Part shown: positions 28,155 to 37,548 of the stretch, in pieces | Layout: each line of letters starts with the position of its first letter | How positions within the stretch are numbered: the stretch's first letter is position 1 | NCBI GenBank assembly: GCA_965601455.1 | Contig: OZ271831.1 | Span: forward strand, 3,596,001 to 3,660,000 | Reading direction: 5' to 3' | DNA length: 64,000 bases | Source of the DNA: JANQEU01 sp965601455 | GTDB lineage: Bacteria > Bacteroidota > Bacteroidia > Cytophagales > Cyclobacteriaceae | Notes under the pieces: model-generated | The model's input: only the letters and a program-made list of their open reading frames with translations | Database searches by the model: none | What the model was told of the DNA's origin: nothing | Made by a program: the position numbers and the translations under genes

Positions 28155-29435
28155 TTAAGCCATTAACAACTCCTTGAAATCCTTAAAGTCAGACGAAAGG
28201 GATCGAAATTCGGAGGTCTTCGTAAAGAGAGAACGAGTTTTTTCCTCAAAATCAGTATTAACACCAGGAACCTTATTCACTACATCAAGAAACTTAACCG
28301 GATGCGCTGTTTCCAGAAATATCCCACTTTCATCAGCATTCAACGAGGACTCGAGGGCTTTCAAACCGATTGCGCCATGAGGATCCGTCAGGTAGTCATA
28401 CTTCTCGATCCCTCTTTGCATGGACTCTAAAATTCCATTATTATCCAACCAGAAACCACTCACCATTGATTTCATCGATTCGTGAGTCCCAAACAATTCA
28501 AGCATTCTTACAAAATTACTAGGGTCACCTACGTCCATTGCATTCGCATAGGTCTCCATTGATTTCCTTGGCTCATAGTTACCGGACTTCAAATAATCAG
28601 GAACGATATGATTACTATTGGTTGCTGCAATAAATCGTTTCACTGGAAGACCCATTTTCCATGCCATCAAACCGGCTGTAAGATTGCCAAAATTCCCGCT
28701 GGGTACGGAAATGACAATGTCCTCATCATTACCTAATTGCTTTACAGCAAAGAAATAATAAAAAGATTGAGGGATTAATCGCGCGATATTAATAGAATTG
28801 GCAGAGGAAAGATTGCAATTCTTCTGTAAGTCTGTATCATTAAACGCTGTTTTTACCAATCGCTGGCAGTCATCAAATGTTCCATCTATTTCGAATGCCT
28901 CAATATTTCCTCCCCAAGTAGTGAGCTGTAGCTGCTGAACCTTACTCACCTTTCCTTTGGGAAATAATATTTTGACCTTCACACCAGGAACCTGGTAAAA
29001 GCCAGCTGCCACCGCTCCTCCAGTATCGCCAGAGGTCGCAACCAGAATTGTAATCTCCTTACCGGCACGCTCTGTAAAATACCCCATACACCTCGATAAG
29101 AAACGTGCACCTAAATCTTTAAAAGCCCAGGTCGGGCCATGATAAAGTTCCAGGGACGAAATGTTATCCGATATCCTTTCTAAGGGGAAAGGAAAGGATA
29201 TTACTTCCTCTACAAGTTGTTGTAACCTTTGTTCAGGGATTTCATTACCAACATATGCTCGAGCAATTCTTAGGGCAATCTCCTCATTAGTAAGACTCAA
29301 AAAGTCTGAAGCCTTATCAAACAAAGTTGGAATCCTTTCAGGGTAGAATAAACCACCGCTTCTGGGTAAACTATTGAATACTGCTGACTCAAAGTCTACA
29401 ACTTCCTGCCTATTTGCTGTACTAAAAAACTTCAT
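28155..29435 (-). CDS. thrC: threonine synthase
   Basis: PLP enzyme that converts O-phosphohomoserine to threonine. The preferred start at 29435 (MKFFSTANRQEVVDF) gives 426 residues and a 4-base ATGA overlap with the thrB stop; the longer frame from 29483 adds sixteen unlikely residues. Family features are the N-terminal RSGGLFYPERIP, the PLP lysine in HGPTWAFKDLGARFLSR, ILVATSGDTGGAVAAGF, the phosphate-binding VSVPSGNFGNLTAG and ESMQRGIEKYDYLTDPHGAIG. It is the last threonine gene of the ilv-leu-thr operon. Confidence 0.96.
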   Translation of the reverse strand: MKFFSTANRQEVVDFESAVFNSLPRSGGLFYPERIPTLFDKASDFLSLTNEEIALRIARAYVGNEIPEQRLQQLVEEVISFPFPLERISDNISSLELYHGPTWAFKDLGARFLSRCMGYFTERAGKEITILVATSGDTGGAVAAGFYQVPGVKVKILFPKGKVSKVQQLQLTTWGGNIEAFEIDGTFDDCQRLVKTAFNDTDLQKNCNLSSANSINIARLIPQSFYYFFAVKQLGNDEDIVISVPSGNFGNLTAGLMAWKMGLPVKRFIAATNSNHIVPDYLKSGNYEPRKSMETYANAMDVGDPSNFVRMLELFGTHESMKSMVSGFWLDNNGILESMQRGIEKYDYLTDPHGAIGLKALESSLNADESGIFLETAHPVKFLDVVNKVPGVNTDFEEKTRSLFTKTSEFRSLSSDFKDFKELLMA

Positions 29436-30361
29436 ATCTGACGAGCACCAAGATTGTTGATAGAAGATGTGAAGACCATACACTTTATGTCGTTGTCCTC
29501 GTAGAAAGACTTTGCCTGTTCACATATGGCTTCTGCCGTTTTACTATTCTCAGTCAAGGCAAACATACTTGGTCCTGAACCAGAGATTGAAAACCCTAAC
29601 GCCCCAACTGACATTGCAATTTCTTTGACATCCTTAAAAAAGGGGATCAGAATGGACCGTATTGGTTCCACCACAACATCCTGTAATGATCTACCAATCA
29701 AATCCATATCAGAACTGGTTAGGCCGGCAATTAAGGCTGCAACATTTCCCCATTGCTGGACAGCCTGGGATAATTCCAACTGTGGTTTTAGTATTTTTTT
29801 TGCATCTGAAGTCTTGATCTCAATATCCGGATATACGATACTCACCATTAATTCCCGGGGGTATGAAATGGAAATTATATCAAGTGGATCGTAGCTCCTA
29901 ACCGCTGTGAATCCGCCCATGATGCTTGGTGCCACATTATCGGCATGGGCCTTTGAGGAGGCCGCCTTTTCTCCTTCCATCGCAAATGGTACCAACTGCT
30001 TTTCAGATAAAGGTTTGCCTAAAAAGAGATTTAGTGCATAAACCGCAGCAGCAGAACTGGAAGCGCTTGATCCTAGTCCACTGCCAGGTGGAATATTCTT
30101 GGCCAGTTCAATATCAAATCCTTTTTTGATTTTCAGCGAATCCAGCATTGCCTTCATCGCAACTGTAGCAACATTTGTCTTACTATCGAGTGGAATCCCA
30201 GTCGCACCGGTGATCCTATTGATTACCAGGCCACTGTCAGATCTTTCGGTGAGGGTTAACGTATCTCCGTAACTTTCCAGAGCAAAACCCAAAACATCAT
30301 ATCCAGGACCCACATTAGCCACGGTAGCTGGAGCAAAAACAGTTAACGACTTGCTAGTCAT
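29432..30361 (-). CDS. thrB: homoserine kinase
   Basis: GHMP-family kinase of 309 residues that phosphorylates homoserine at the expense of ATP. The opening VFAPATVANVGPGYDVLGFAL is the usual substrate-binding start. The phosphate-binding loop is IPPGSGLGSSASSSAAAVYALN, read as three short motifs, at about residues 90-110. The C-terminal GALGFSISGSGPSMFALT matches the GHMP motif 3. The start codon overlaps the thrA stop by one base and its stop overlaps the thrC start, consistent with tight translational coupling of thrA-thrB-thrC. Confidence 0.96.
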   Translation of the reverse strand: MTSKSLTVFAPATVANVGPGYDVLGFALESYGDTLTLTERSDSGLVINRITGATGIPLDSKTNVATVAMKAMLDSLKIKKGFDIELAKNIPPGSGLGSSASSSAAAVYALNLFLGKPLSEKQLVPFAMEGEKAASSKAHADNVAPSIMGGFTAVRSYDPLDIISISYPRELMVSIVYPDIEIKTSDAKKILKPQLELSQAVQQWGNVAALIAGLTSSDMDLIGRSLQDVVVEPIRSILIPFFKDVKEIAMSVGALGFSISGSGPSMFALTENSKTAEAICEQAKSFYEDNDIKCMVFTSSINNLGARQI

Positions 30362-32805
30362 TAGTTATGTGTGTTGGCCACTTTCATGATATCGGCAAAG
30401 ATACCACTTGCTGTAACCTCCGCCCCTGCTCCTGCTCCTTTTACAACTAAGGGTTGCTCCTGATAACGATCGGTGTAGAATAACACGATATTGTCCTTTC
30501 CTTCAAGATGGAAAAATGGATGTCCGGCCGAAACGTATTCGAGGGATGTTGAAGCTTTCCCATCAGCAAATCGAGCAACATATCTGATTTTCGATTCCGT
30601 TTTCACTGCCTTTTGATACAGCTTCCTGAAATGGTCTTCATTTTTCTCAAGCTCTTTGAAAAAGCTGTTAAGATTCTTTGCCTTCATGCTTGCGGCAGGG
30701 ACAAAATCCTTTCCTTTTACCTGCTTCATTTCTAACTGATACCCACTTTCACGAGCTAGAATTAGAATTTTACGCATCACATCTTCACCTGAAAGATCTA
30801 ACCTGGGATCCGGTTCGGTATACCCCTCTTCCTTCGCAATTTTCACAACTGCAGCAAATGATTGAGAAGAATCGTAGGTGTTAAACAGAAAATTCAGCGT
30901 ACCGGAAAGAACAGCCTCAATCCGATGAATCTTATCCCCACTTTTTATCAGATCATTAAGGGTTGAAATCACCGGAAGTCCGGCACAAACATTGGTTTCA
31001 AACAAGTATTGACTCTTAAACTTTCTAGCAAGATTTTTAAGCTCGGTATAAAAACTATACTTATTGGTTGCTGCCACCTTGTTCGGCGTAACAATCGATA
31101 TCGATCGCTTTAGGATATCCGGATACGAATTTGCGATATCAGCTGACCCTGTAATATCTAAGAAGACACTATTCCTCAGATTCAGTGAGGTCATGTTTTC
31201 TATAAATGCCTTCGTGCCAAATTTTTCACCTCCCGGCAGTTTGTCTTGCCAATCACTAACAGCTATACCGCTGGATTGGAAATACATACTTTTCGAGTTG
31301 GCTATACCAATGACCCGAAGAACCAATTGTTGTTCTTCCTTTAGGTATCCTCTTTGTTGATTTACCTGATGCAACAACGCCTTTCCAACGTTGCCGACTC
31401 CGATAATGAATAAGTTGATTACCTTCTTTTCATCTGTAAAAAAGCCTTCATGGATGGCATTCACTGCTTTTTTCAGATTGGATTGGTCAATTACTATTGA
31501 AATATTTCTTTCAGATGAACCCTGGGCAATCGCCTTTACACTAACTCCATTTCTTGCCAACGTACTAAATAGTTGACCACTTACACCCACCTGGTTTTTC
31601 ATGTTGGAGCCTACCAAAGCCACAATAGCCATTTTCGACTCAAGCTCAACTGGATTTACTTTTTTCAGGTCTATCTCCCATTCAAAAGCGCTGTTGATAA
31701 CCTTTTCAGCACGGATAGCATCACCACTTTCTACCCCTACGCAAATACTGTGCTCACTGGATGCCTGCGTAATTAGAATCACATTGATCTTTGATTCCGA
31801 TAAGGCTTGAAACAGGCGATAGGAAAAATTGGGAATACCTACCATCCCACTTCCTGTTAGATTCAGAAGCGTAATCTCCTTGATGGATGAAATACCACGT
31901 ATGGTTTCCATGTCCTTCCATTTCTTGGTGATGGTGGTGCCCTCGTCCTCTTTTTGGAAAGTATTCTTCACTATAATGGTGATATTCCTTTCCAATGCCG
32001 GCTGTATTGACGGTGGATAAATGACCTTCGCACCAAAATGAGATAATTCCAGTGCTTCCTCATAAGACAAATGAGGGATCACCTTCGCATTGGAAACTAA
32101 TCTTGGATCGGCGGTCATTAAACCAGACACATCCGTCCAGATCTCAAGTAATTCAGCTTTCCAGAAATTTGCTAATAGGGCGGCGGTATAGTCAGAACCT
32201 CCTCGTCCAAGAGTAATCAACTTCCCGCTTTCGGTGGAAGCAATAAACCCGGGACATACATTCACCTTCTTAAGGTTTGAAAGGTATTTAGTAGCCCTTT
32301 TCTGGGAAACCTTCCTCTTTACCTGACCCATCCCATAGGTATCGTCGCAAATAATGAACTCCATCGGTTCGATGAGATGAACATCTTCAGTTGATGCTTG
32401 AAGGAAATTTCTTATTATCGTTGACGACAATCTCTCCCCGAAACTGAGGACGTAATCATTAGACTTGGCTGAAACTTCTTTCAACAGGAAAATTCCACGA
32501 AGAATATCTTCCAACTCATTAATCATCATTTTGATGGAGCCCAGAATTTCTCCCTGTGATTTAACAGATAGTAGCTCTTTAGCCAGATCGAGGTGTTGAT
32601 TTTCTACTTCCCGAACAATATCCTGATAGTCGATATTACCTTCACTAGCCAGGCTCGCTGCATGCTGTAATTTGTTAGTCACACCTCCTACTGCCGAGAC
32701 GACAACGATCAGTGGCTTTTCTTTCTTCTGGAGTACAATTTCCTTTACCAGTTGAATCGAACTGGCGGAACCAACGGATGTACCCCCAAATTTCAGTACA
32801 ATCAT
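30361..32805 (-). CDS. thrA: bifunctional aspartate kinase / homoserine dehydrogenase I
   Basis: Catalyses two steps from aspartate towards threonine. The start at 32805 gives MIVLKFGGTSVGS, the canonical aspartokinase opening, and about 814 residues; the frame's upstream extension to 32850 overlaps leuB and has no family counterpart. The kinase domain shows LITLGRGGSDYTAALLA. Two ACT domains follow at about 320-460 (LLNLTGSGMVGIPNF, IVALVGSNMKNQVGVSG), the likely site of threonine feedback. The dehydrogenase begins with the NAD-binding IIGVGNVGKALLHQV and continues to LSGTLNFLFN, DLSGEDVMRKILILARE and the C-terminal VKGAGAGAEVTASGIF. It begins 10 bp after leuB. Confidence 0.96.
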   Translation of the reverse strand: MIVLKFGGTSVGSASSIQLVKEIVLQKKEKPLIVVVSAVGGVTNKLQHAASLASEGNIDYQDIVREVENQHLDLAKELLSVKSQGEILGSIKMMINELEDILRGIFLLKEVSAKSNDYVLSFGERLSSTIIRNFLQASTEDVHLIEPMEFIICDDTYGMGQVKRKVSQKRATKYLSNLKKVNVCPGFIASTESGKLITLGRGGSDYTAALLANFWKAELLEIWTDVSGLMTADPRLVSNAKVIPHLSYEEALELSHFGAKVIYPPSIQPALERNITIIVKNTFQKEDEGTTITKKWKDMETIRGISSIKEITLLNLTGSGMVGIPNFSYRLFQALSESKINVILITQASSEHSICVGVESGDAIRAEKVINSAFEWEIDLKKVNPVELESKMAIVALVGSNMKNQVGVSGQLFSTLARNGVSVKAIAQGSSERNISIVIDQSNLKKAVNAIHEGFFTDEKKVINLFIIGVGNVGKALLHQVNQQRGYLKEEQQLVLRVIGIANSKSMYFQSSGIAVSDWQDKLPGGEKFGTKAFIENMTSLNLRNSVFLDITGSADIANSYPDILKRSISIVTPNKVAATNKYSFYTELKNLARKFKSQYLFETNVCAGLPVISTLNDLIKSGDKIHRIEAVLSGTLNFLFNTYDSSQSFAAVVKIAKEEGYTEPDPRLDLSGEDVMRKILILARESGYQLEMKQVKGKDFVPAASMKAKNLNSFFKELEKNEDHFRKLYQKAVKTESKIRYVARFADGKASTSLEYVSAGHPFFHLEGKDNIVLFYTDRYQEQPLVVKGAGAGAEVTASGIFADIMKVANTHN

Positions 32806-32815
32806 CTCATGGAAA

Positions 32816-33886
32816 TTAAGAAGAAACTTGATTAGCAATCCAATCACCAACCTCTGAGGTTGTATGAGAGCTTTCTCCTTCTTTTGCCAGATCTACCGTT
32901 ACATAGCCCTCCTCAATTGATTTTTCAACCGCATCACTGATCAGCTTCGCTTCTTCGGAAAGATTGAAAGCGTACTCAAACATCATAGCAGCTGATAGAA
33001 TTGTGGCACATGGATTCGCTATATTCTTCCCTGCCGCCTGAGGATAAGATCCGTGAATAGGTTCAAAAACAGATGTATGAAGCCCAATAGACGCGGAGGG
33101 CAACAAACCAAGTGAACCACTAATTACACTAGCCTCATCAGTGAGAATGTCGCCGAACATATTTTCGGTCACCATGACATCAAAATTCTTTGGCCACTGG
33201 ATGATTTGCATAGCGGCATTATCCACAAACATGTACTCAACCTCGATTTCAGGATAGTCTGGGGCCATTCCCTGTGCTACTTCTCGCCATAACCGAGAAC
33301 TAGCCAGTACATTGGCCTTATCGACAACGGTTAATTTCTTTCTTCTCTTTCCTGCAAACTCAAAGCCCAGTTTGAGAATTCGTTCAATTTCTTCCCTGGT
33401 GTAAACGCACGTGTCATAGGCAGTATTACCGTCCTCTGTTCTTCCCTGGGGTCTACCAAAGTAGATGCCACCCGTGAGCTCCCTAATGCAGACAAAATCT
33501 GCGCCATCTACCAATTCCTGGCGCAGAGGAGATTTATGAATTAAGGATTTGAATGTTGTTAAAGGACGAATATTTGCATAGAGACCTAGCTTCTTCCGCA
33601 TAGCCAAAAGGCCCTGTTCAGGTCGAACTTTGGCATTTGGGTCGTTATCAAATCGGGGGTCACCTATGGCGCCAAAAAGCACGGCATCTGATTCCATACA
33701 TAATTCATGCGTCTCATCAGGATACGGATTTCCCACCTTATCTATAGCGGTCGCTCCGGTCAAAGCATGTTTGGTGGAAAGGGTATGCCCGTATTTCTGT
33801 GAAACAGCTTCGATAACTTTTAATGCCTGTTCGGTTATCTCAGGACCAATGCCGTCTCCGGCTAGTACCGCGATGTTAAGTTCCAT
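32816..33886 (-). CDS. leuB: 3-isopropylmalate dehydrogenase
   Basis: NAD-dependent oxidative decarboxylation of 3-isopropylmalate in leucine synthesis, and probably also of 3-methylmalate in the citramalate route to 2-oxobutyrate. The 356-residue protein begins IAVLAGDGIGPEITEQAL. It has GAIGDPRFD, RPEQGLLAMRKKLGLYANIRP, CIRELTGGIYFG, VDKANVLASSRLWREV, the metal-binding NMFGDILTDEASVISGSLG and EPIHGSYPQAAGKNIANP. It follows the citramalate synthase gene by 36 bp, which fits a dual role in both pathways. Confidence 0.97.
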   Translation of the reverse strand: MELNIAVLAGDGIGPEITEQALKVIEAVSQKYGHTLSTKHALTGATAIDKVGNPYPDETHELCMESDAVLFGAIGDPRFDNDPNAKVRPEQGLLAMRKKLGLYANIRPLTTFKSLIHKSPLRQELVDGADFVCIRELTGGIYFGRPQGRTEDGNTAYDTCVYTREEIERILKLGFEFAGKRRKKLTVVDKANVLASSRLWREVAQGMAPDYPEIEVEYMFVDNAAMQIIQWPKNFDVMVTENMFGDILTDEASVISGSLGLLPSASIGLHTSVFEPIHGSYPQAAGKNIANPCATILSAAMMFEYAFNLSEEAKLISDAVEKSIEEGYVTVDLAKEGESSHTTSEVGDWIANQVSS

Positions 33887-33922
33887 TCTAAGATTGGTTG
33901 TTCGTTTTGGTTTAGATATCCC

Positions 33923-35494
33923 TTAATACGGGACGTTTTCTTTTTCTTTTTTCTTTCCGAGTTTAATTCCGGCTTCATCCAACTCGATAATGTTTAGCAT
34001 CTTTTCTGTGGCTTTGATTGCCGCGAAAGTTTGGTCTGTATCCACACCCCTTGTTTTAAACTCTTTTTTCGATTGCCAGGTGATGGTAGTCTCTACAAGG
34101 GCATCCGTTCTACCTCCCGGAGGAATGGCTACGCTATAATCTGATAAGGTTGGGAGCTTTCTACCCATTTCTTCAAAGTAGATGGATTTCAACGCATTCA
34201 TAAAGGCATCGTATTGCCCATCCCCTGATGCGTTCGCTTCAAAGTGCTTTCCATTAATCTCCAGAGATACCACTGCTACTGGTTTAAGACCCAGAGAATG
34301 TGAAAGGTTATAGTTTGTGATTTTTACATTCTGACTAATGGCCTCAAGGTCCAGAACATCCGCTACAATGTACGGTAAATCCTCCATGGTCACACGCTCC
34401 TTCATATCTCCAAGCTCAATGACTCTCGCCGTAACAGCCTTCAATGCTTCGTCATCCAACTCGATTCCTAGCTCTTCCAGATTTTTCTTGATATTAGCTT
34501 TCCCGGAAGTTTTACCAAGAGCGTACTTCCTGGTTCTACCAAACCTTTCCGGTAGTAGTATATTGAAGTACAAGTTGTCTTTACTATCTCCATCAGCATG
34601 AACCCCGCAGGTTTGGGTGAAGACATTGTCTCCAATTATCGGTTTATTCGTTGGTATTCTTTGACCACTAAAGGACTCAACCAGTTTACTAACCCGATAC
34701 AGTTTCTCTTCATTAATATTGGTTTTAACCTTTAGTTTATCCAAAAGGACCGCGATAACACTGCTGAGAACAGCATTTCCTGCGCGCTCACCCAGGCCAT
34801 TCACGGTTGTATGCAAGCAATCAGCTCCCGCTCTAACAGCTTCCGAACAGTTTGCAACTGCAAGGTCATAGTCGTTATGGGAATGAAAATCAAATTTCAA
34901 CTCAGGAAAGTTCGTGACCATTTCCAGAAAATACTCATACGCTTCTTCAGGAGTGAGAATGCCCAATGTATCAGGAAGCATGAAACGATCGATTGGTTGA
35001 TCTTTTAAGCTGTTAACAAGAAAAAAGACATAGTCTTTGGAATTAGCCATTCCGTTAGACCAATCCTCGAGGTATAAATTTACCCTTATACCCTTTGATT
35101 GAGCATATGAAATAACAGCCATTATATCCTCCACATGTTCCTCCGGTGATTTACGAAGTTGGCCTTGTACATGCTTAAGTGAGCCTTTGCCAAGTAGATT
35201 CAAAACGCTAGCTCCCAGATCATAAATCCAATCCACAGAAGATTGACCATCGACAAATCCCAGAATTTCTATCTTGTCAATATGACCTGACTCTCCAGCC
35301 CATTGAATAATTTTTCTGACGGCTCTTGCTTCTCCGTCAGAAACTCGTGCCGATGCGACCTCCAGTCTATCCACACCCACATCATCCAACAGCATCTTAG
35401 CAATGCTCAGCTTCTCCGAGTCGGTAAAAGACACACCTGATGTCTGTTCCCCATCTCGCAAAGTAGTATCTAATATTTGCACATACTCTACCAT
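33923..35494 (-). CDS. cimA: (R)-citramalate synthase, LeuA-like
   Basis: Condenses pyruvate and acetyl-CoA to citramalate, the entry to isoleucine without threonine. The 523-residue protein has a TIM-barrel domain starting QILDTTLRDGEQTSGVSF with catalytic Arg13 and Asp14. It also has metal-binding FDFHSHNDYDLAVAN, a linker with TCGVHADGDSKDNLY, and a C-terminal regulatory domain with LVETTITW. Compared with my memory of the characterised Leptospira CimA, the hydrophobic pyruvate-pocket positions match: Leu78 (ILGFVDG), Leu101 (VLNLLGKGS) and Tyr141 with Glu143 (NLYLEDWSNG). The separate leuA in the operon makes a second isopropylmalate synthase unnecessary. It lies between leuD and leuB, whose products would complete the route. 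Confidence 0.87.
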   Translation of the reverse strand: MVEYVQILDTTLRDGEQTSGVSFTDSEKLSIAKMLLDDVGVDRLEVASARVSDGEARAVRKIIQWAGESGHIDKIEILGFVDGQSSVDWIYDLGASVLNLLGKGSLKHVQGQLRKSPEEHVEDIMAVISYAQSKGIRVNLYLEDWSNGMANSKDYVFFLVNSLKDQPIDRFMLPDTLGILTPEEAYEYFLEMVTNFPELKFDFHSHNDYDLAVANCSEAVRAGADCLHTTVNGLGERAGNAVLSSVIAVLLDKLKVKTNINEEKLYRVSKLVESFSGQRIPTNKPIIGDNVFTQTCGVHADGDSKDNLYFNILLPERFGRTRKYALGKTSGKANIKKNLEELGIELDDEALKAVTARVIELGDMKERVTMEDLPYIVADVLDLEAISQNVKITNYNLSHSLGLKPVAVVSLEINGKHFEANASGDGQYDAFMNALKSIYFEEMGRKLPTLSDYSVAIPPGGRTDALVETTITWQSKKEFKTRGVDTDQTFAAIKATEKMLNIIELDEAGIKLGKKKEKENVPY

Positions 35495-35499
35495 GATAT

Positions 35500-36084
35500 T
35501 CAGGCCTGGAAGGCTTCTATCTCATCCTTGATGCTCACTAGGTAATCTATATCATCATAGCCCTTTAGTAAACACTCCTTTTTGTAACTATTAATATCAA
35601 AACTGATTTCCTCCCCAGTCTGATCTATGGAAAGAACCTGTGATTCCAGGTCAACAGTAAATGTCGAGTTAGGATCCTTATCTATCAGATTGAAGATCGT
35701 CTCCAACTGCTCGGGGGAAACAGTGATTGGAAGCAATCCGTTGTTCAATGAATTATTCTTGAATATATCTGCGAAAAAACTTGAGATGACTACTCTAAAC
35801 CCGTAATCATAAATCGCCCATGCCGCATGCTCACGACTGGAACCGCTTCCAAAATTTTTACCTCCTACTAAAATCTTCCCACTGTATTTGACATCGTTCA
35901 AGGGGAAATCTGGTATTGGCTGATTGTTATTGTCATAACGCCAATCTCTAAAGAGGTTGTCACCAAATCCCTTACGTTCAACTGCCTTCAGAAATCGTGC
36001 AGGAATGATCTGATCGGTATCCACATTCTCCGTTGTAATTGGTACCGCACTGCTTGTGACTTTTTCAAACTTCTCTATCGCCAT
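35500..36084 (-). CDS. leuD: 3-isopropylmalate dehydratase, small subunit
   Basis: Swivelling-domain subunit of isopropylmalate isomerase, 194 residues. NVDTDQIIPARFLK near residue 19, GKNFGSGSSREHAAWAIYDYGFRVVIS and FKNNSLNNGLLPI are the diagnostic motifs. It pairs with LeuC encoded 12 bp upstream. With cimA next door the same enzyme probably also isomerises citramalate to 3-methylmalate, since no dedicated paralogue is present here. Confidence 0.97.
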   Translation of the reverse strand: MAIEKFEKVTSSAVPITTENVDTDQIIPARFLKAVERKGFGDNLFRDWRYDNNNQPIPDFPLNDVKYSGKILVGGKNFGSGSSREHAAWAIYDYGFRVVISSFFADIFKNNSLNNGLLPITVSPEQLETIFNLIDKDPNSTFTVDLESQVLSIDQTGEEISFDINSYKKECLLKGYDDIDYLVSIKDEIEAFQA

Positions 36085-36096
36085 CTTTATATTCCT

Positions 36097-37524
36097 TTAG
36101 GCTGTGACTAATTCTTCTATTTCCATTAGATCTCTGGGGTCCGTGATGGATCCTGAAAGAGCACAGGCAGCTGCCATCAAAGGGCTAACCAACATGGTTC
36201 TCGCACCAGGACCCTGTCTTCCTTCGAAGTTTCGATTGGAAGTCGAAACCGCATACTTACCGGCTGGTATCTTATCGTCATTCATGGCCAGGCAAGCTGA
36301 ACAACCGGGTTGTCTTAACTGGAAACCAGCCTCTTCAAGGATTTCGACAATACCTTCTTCCTGAGCCTGCAGTTCTACCTGCTTAGAACCAGGAACGATC
36401 CAGGCTGTAACGTTTTCTGCTTTTTTCTTTCCCTTTATAAACTTCGAAAAAGCTCTCAAATCTTCAATTCGCCCATTCGTACAACTACCAACAAAAACAA
36501 AATCAATTTGCTTTCCTTTCATGACTTCACCACCTTCAAATCCCATATAGGTTAAGGATTTTTCAAAAGAAGGTCTTTCAGATTTTTCAAGTGAATCCAC
36601 CGTTGGAATAGCCTCACTAATTTTGACACTCATACCTGGATTTGTTCCATAGGTAATCATTGGTTCAATGTCAGCCGCATCGAAATGATATTCAGTATCA
36701 AATTGCGCACCGTCATCACTTTTCAATGATTTCCAATAGTCCAGAGCCTTATCCCATTCTTCTCCTTTTGGAGCAAACTCTCTTCCACGGATGTAGTCGA
36801 AAGTTGTATCGTCTGGAGCGATCAATCCACCCCGTGCTCCACTTTCAATACTCATGTTACACAGAGTCATTCGACCTTCCATACTTAGGCTTTCAATGGC
36901 CGAGCCTGCATACTCGATAAAATGTCCGGTACCTCCACTAGTTGAGATCCGGGAAATGATGTACAAGGCAATATCTTTTGCCGTAACTCCGTCTTTAAGT
37001 TCTCCATCTACCCGGATTAACATCTTCTTGGGCTTGGGTTGCAAAATACACTGGGTTGCCAGCACCATTTCAACCTCGGAAGTACCAATGCCAAACGCTA
37101 CGGCACCAAATGCACCGTGTGTAGAGGTATGACTGTCGCCGCAGACGATTGTCATTCCGGGCCTGGTCAAACCTAACTCGGGACCGATTACATGGACTAT
37201 TCCCTGCCAATCATGGTTAAGTCCATAGTACGGGATGTTATGCTTCTTGCAATTCTTCTCTAGTGTTTCAAGTTGATTTCTTGACAAAGCATCCTGTATT
37301 GTCATGTGTTGGTTGACCGTAGGTACATTGTGATCTGCGGTAGCAGTGGTTTTATCGGGTCGGGAGACCGTCAATCCTCTTTTTTCTAAGCCCAAAAAGG
37401 CTACTGGGCTTGTAACCTCGTGAATGAGATGCCGATCGATGTAAAGGACATTGGGGCCGTCCTCAATTCGTTTAACTACGTGGGCATCCCAAACCTTATC
37501 AAAAAGTGTTTTGGCTTCGCTCAT
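36097..37524 (-). CDS. leuC: 3-isopropylmalate dehydratase, large subunit
   Basis: Aconitase-family 4Fe-4S subunit of isopropylmalate isomerase, 475 residues. It opens KTLFDKVWDAHVV and has LIHEVTSPVAFLGL, VCGDSHTSTHGAFGA and the iron-sulfur cysteines in VGSCTNGRIEDLR and PGCSACLAMNDD. NFEGRQGPGARTMLVSPLMAAA is the C-terminal signature. It starts 24 bp after leuA and is followed closely by leuD, the normal subunit order. Confidence 0.98.
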   Translation of the reverse strand: MSEAKTLFDKVWDAHVVKRIEDGPNVLYIDRHLIHEVTSPVAFLGLEKRGLTVSRPDKTTATADHNVPTVNQHMTIQDALSRNQLETLEKNCKKHNIPYYGLNHDWQGIVHVIGPELGLTRPGMTIVCGDSHTSTHGAFGAVAFGIGTSEVEMVLATQCILQPKPKKMLIRVDGELKDGVTAKDIALYIISRISTSGGTGHFIEYAGSAIESLSMEGRMTLCNMSIESGARGGLIAPDDTTFDYIRGREFAPKGEEWDKALDYWKSLKSDDGAQFDTEYHFDAADIEPMITYGTNPGMSVKISEAIPTVDSLEKSERPSFEKSLTYMGFEGGEVMKGKQIDFVFVGSCTNGRIEDLRAFSKFIKGKKKAENVTAWIVPGSKQVELQAQEEGIVEILEEAGFQLRQPGCSACLAMNDDKIPAGKYAVSTSNRNFEGRQGPGARTMLVSPLMAAACALSGSITDPRDLMEIEELVTA

Positions 37525-37548
37525 ATCTATCTATTCTTTCTCTTTCTT

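Noticed and set aside
29433..29483. Extended start for threonine synthase at 29483
   Set aside because: The added residues (MYGLHIFYQQSWCSSD) read into thrB and have no counterpart in the family; the ATG at 29435 makes a normal ATGA junction with thrB.
32806..32850. Extended start for thrA at 32850
   Set aside because: It overlaps leuB by 35 bp, whereas MIVLKFGGTSVG at 32805 is the standard aspartokinase amino end.
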